Positions 6,590 to 8,134 of a stretch of 8,134 nt of DNA are shown piece after piece. How positions within the stretch are numbered: position 1 is the stretch's first letter; every line of letters starts with the position of its first letter. The position numbers and the translations under genes were made by a program. Source of the stretch: Candidatus Saccharimonadota bacterium (lineage in GTDB: Bacteria; Patescibacteriota; Saccharimonadia; Saccharimonadales; UBA4665); assembly GCA_027314795.1 (NCBI GenBank), contig DAHVAE010000031.1, positions 1 to 8,134 of the forward strand, read 5' to 3'. A model generated the notes under the pieces. It saw only the letters and a list, made by a program, of their open reading frames with translations, ran no database searches and was not told the DNA's origin.

Positions 6590-7789
6590 ATGCCTGAAAC
6601 TAAACACAAAGTCTTAATTGTTGGTGGCGGTTTTGGCGGCGTTAAAGCAGCCCTAGAGCTGGCTAGTGACCATCGTTTTGAAATCATCTTAATATCTAAC
6701 CAAGATGAGCTAAGATACTACCCAACGCTTTATCACACGGCTACCGGTGGCAGGCGAGCTAATTCTTCTATCCCGCTTAAAGTTATTTTTCAAGGCAAAA
6801 GTATTAACCTAGTTAAAGATACGGCCGTGTCTCTAGATAGAAAAGCTAAAACAATAACCACCGAAAGCCAAAAAGACTACCCCTATGACACCTTAATCCT
6901 GGCCCTAGGTGTAACTACTAACTATTTTGGCATCCCAGGCCTAGATAAGTTTTCGTTCAGTATTAAAACTCAAGATGAAGCAACTAGACTTAAAAAACAT
7001 CTCCATGATCAACTTAAAGCCGACCACAAACCTGATCTTAATTATGTGATAGTCGGGGCAGGGCCAACCGGTATTGAACTAGCCGGTAGTCTGCCTGGAT
7101 ATATTATGCGCATAATGAAGTACCATAATATTCCAACCAGAAAAATGCATATCGATCTTATTGAAGCGACACCCAAGTTACTACCAAAACTACCAAAGGA
7201 CACTTCCAGACTTGTAGCCAGACAATTAAAAAGACAAGGCGTAAAAATTTACACTAGCTCGATGGTTGAAGGTGAAGCTGCTGACTCATTAATGGTTAAT
7301 TCTAAGCCGTTAAAGTCCCACACCGTCATTTGGACGGCCGGCGTAGCTAATAGCCCGTTCTTTGCCAATAATGGCTTTAATTTAATGAATCATGGCAAAG
7401 TAGCAGTTGACCTATACCTAAAAGCTGACGAGAATATCTATGTAATAGGCGATAATGCCAATACCCCATATAGCGGCCTTGCTCAAACCGCGCTTTACGA
7501 TGGTAAGTTTGTGGCCACCAATTTAAAACGTCAGCTAACTAAAAAAGAGCTGTTAACGTATAAGGCCCGTAAACCAATTACCGTTATACCCGCCGGCCCA
7601 TTTTGGGCAGCAGTGGTATATGGCAAACTCAGAATATACGGCCTGCTTGGCTGGATGATCCGGGAAGCGGCTGACTTTATCGGCTTCCATGACCTTGAAC
7701 CTTGGGATAAAGCTGCCCTGCAGTGGCTAAGTGAACTTGATAGCCAAGATGACTGCCCAATTTGCGCTATCGCAAGAGCTGACAGCTAG
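6590..7789 (+). CDS. ndh: Type 2 NADH:quinone dehydrogenase (NDH-2)
   Basis: A monotopic membrane flavoprotein that oxidises NADH and reduces quinone without pumping protons. Its 399 residues fit the family. First Rossmann fold (FAD): VLIVGGGFGG at 8-17. Second (NAD): YVIVGAGPTGIELAG at 152-166, with E192 at the end of the second strand, typical of NADH over NADPH. TVIWTAGV at 245-252 and IYVIGDNA at 283-290 complete the FAD site. The quinone motif AQxAxQ appears as AQTALY (298-303): the second Gln is Tyr. The C-terminal part (about 335-381) has the hydrophobic-amphipathic character of the membrane anchor, followed by an unusual ending with a CPIC pair (C389, C392). The start at ATG 6590 places the first glycine motif at the usual depth; there is no Shine-Dalgarno sequence, fitting a leaderless mRNA. 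It probably supplies quinol to the neighbouring Cyo oxidase. Other pyridine-nucleotide disulfide oxidoreductases are less likely. Confidence 0.9.
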   Translation: MPETKHKVLIVGGGFGGVKAALELASDHRFEIILISNQDELRYYPTLYHTATGGRRANSSIPLKVIFQGKSINLVKDTAVSLDRKAKTITTESQKDYPYDTLILALGVTTNYFGIPGLDKFSFSIKTQDEATRLKKHLHDQLKADHKPDLNYVIVGAGPTGIELAGSLPGYIMRIMKYHNIPTRKMHIDLIEATPKLLPKLPKDTSRLVARQLKRQGVKIYTSSMVEGEAADSLMVNSKPLKSHTVIWTAGVANSPFFANNGFNLMNHGKVAVDLYLKADENIYVIGDNANTPYSGLAQTALYDGKFVATNLKRQLTKKELLTYKARKPITVIPAGPFWAAVVYGKLRIYGLLGWMIREAADFIGFHDLEPWDKAALQWLSELDSQDDCPICAIARADS

Positions 7790-7792
7790 TAA

Positions 7793-7804
7793 TTAGCTAG
7801 CTAA
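7793..7804. repeat. 12-bp perfect palindrome between ndh and the helicase gene
   Basis: TTAGCTAGCTAA reads the same on both strands. It overlaps a second short inverted repeat, AGCTA (7784-7788) and TAGCT (7794-7798) with a 5-nt spacer that includes the ndh stop. It lies 6 nt upstream of the candidate -10 of the helicase gene. The stems are too short and AT-rich, and no T-run follows, for a convincing terminator. An operator is possible. Confidence 0.4.
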
Positions 7805-7810
7805 AGAAGC

Positions 7811-7816
7811 TAAAAT
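7811..7816 (+). promoter_or_regulatory. Candidate -10 box of a leaderless helicase transcript
   Basis: TAAAAT (5 of 6 matches to the consensus) ends 7 nt before the ATG at 7824, exactly the geometry seen at 6577-6582 before the NADH dehydrogenase. There is no proper Shine-Dalgarno sequence; AGG lies only 3 nt from the ATG region. No -35 box is recognisable. Confidence 0.35.
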
Positions 7817-7823
7817 ATTAGGC

Positions 7824-8134
7824 ATGTCTGACTTTGAGGCCAAACTTAAAAATCTCAACCCTGATCAACAAGCAGCTGTTAGTTTTATTGAAGGCCCTCT
7901 GCTAGTTATAGCTGGGCCTGGAACCGGCAAAACCCAACTACTTAGCTTTAGAGCTGCAAACATTTTAACTAAAACCGACACCCTGCCAGAAAATATCCTT
8001 TGTCTGACCTTTACTGAATCAGGTGCCAGTGAAATGCGCCGCCGATTAATTGAAATTATTGGCGAGGATGCTTATAAGATTACGGTTAGCACTTATCATA
8101 GCTTTGGCAGCGAGATTATCCAAGCTAACTCGAG
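7824..8134 (+). CDS. UvrD/Rep-family superfamily 1 DNA helicase (N-terminal part, runs off right edge)
   Basis: An SF1A ATP-dependent 3'-5' DNA helicase involved in DNA repair or recombination. The 103 visible codons contain the helicase motifs in order: Q-motif LNPDQQAAV (11-19), Walker A AGPGTGKT (about 30-37), motif Ia CLTFTESGASEMRRRL (about 59-74) and motif Ib VSTYHSFG (about 87-94). Walker A reads GPGTGKT rather than the GAGSGKT usual in UvrD/PcrA; this together with the TDTLPENILCLTFTE wording is what I associate with the long helicases common in Patescibacteria, some of which carry a C-terminal nuclease domain. The rest of the gene is outside the window, so subtype (UvrD, PcrA or AddB/RecB-like) cannot be decided. 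It starts at ATG 7824, 34 nt after the ndh stop, and is probably transcribed from its own promoter. It has no evident functional link to the respiratory genes. Confidence 0.9.
   Translation, partial: MSDFEAKLKNLNPDQQAAVSFIEGPLLVIAGPGTGKTQLLSFRAANILTKTDTLPENILCLTFTESGASEMRRRLIEIIGEDAYKITVSTYHSFGSEIIQANS

Noticed and set aside
6385..6687. 100-codon minus-strand open frame crossing the ndh start
   Set aside because: It overlaps the well-supported ndh N-terminus and its promoter, has low-complexity unconvincing protein content and no ribosome-binding site. It is a shadow frame.
7784..7804. Terminator after ndh
   Set aside because: The inverted repeats have 5-6 bp AT-rich stems without a following T-run; better described as a palindrome of unknown role.
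1..8134. CRISPR array, insertion sequence, or att site
   Set aside because: No spaced direct repeats, no transposase or integrase frames and no terminal inverted repeats were seen.

Overview
The window looks like a piece of a Patescibacteria (CPR) genome, most likely Saccharibacteria (TM7). Three things point there. The helicase fragment at the right edge has the spacing and wording of Q-motif, Walker A and motif Ia that I associate with the UvrD-like helicases common in CPR genomes. The coding is AT-leaning, compact and uses the standard code, with TGA as a stop in cyoC. A proteobacterial-looking cyo operon with a type 2 NADH dehydrogenase and no complex I is a combination already reported in environmental Saccharibacteria. 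The lineage is an inference from protein style; there is no rRNA gene here.

Layout. Positions 1-4440 (+) hold a cytochrome bo3-type quinol oxidase operon in the classical order cyoA (3' part only), cyoB, cyoC, cyoD, cyoE. Gaps are 1 and 3 nt and overlaps 4 and 11 nt, so it is almost certainly one transcript whose promoter lies left of the window. Positions 4437-6098 (-) hold an FAD-linked oxidase of the GlcD/Dld type, convergent with cyoE and overlapping it by 4 nt. Positions 6099-6589 are a 491-nt gap with candidate promoters for both flanking genes and a degraded HicA-toxin-like reading frame. Positions 6590-7789 (+) hold a type 2 NADH:quinone dehydrogenase. From 7824 (+) a UvrD/Rep-family helicase runs off the right edge.

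How the genes work together. NDH-2 and the FAD-linked oxidase are two non-pumping dehydrogenases that could pass electrons from NADH and from a 2-hydroxyacid (D-lactate is the best guess) to quinone. CyoABCD would oxidise the quinol with O2 and pump protons, and CyoE makes heme O for it. This is a minimal aerobic electron-transport chain in about 8 kb. The catalytic metal ligands and proton-channel residues of CyoB are intact, so the oxidase should work. The quinone-site signatures deviate in both quinone-reactive proteins examined (CyoB Thr103 where E. coli has His98; NDH-2 Tyr303 at the second Gln of AQxAxQ), which may reflect an unusual or host-derived quinone.

The cluster type is already known for this phylum, so I do not claim a new system. 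The points most worth checking are the quinone-site substitutions, the C-terminal CPIC motif of NDH-2, the two apparently leaderless promoters with identical geometry, the hicA relic and an in-frame tandem duplication in cyoE.
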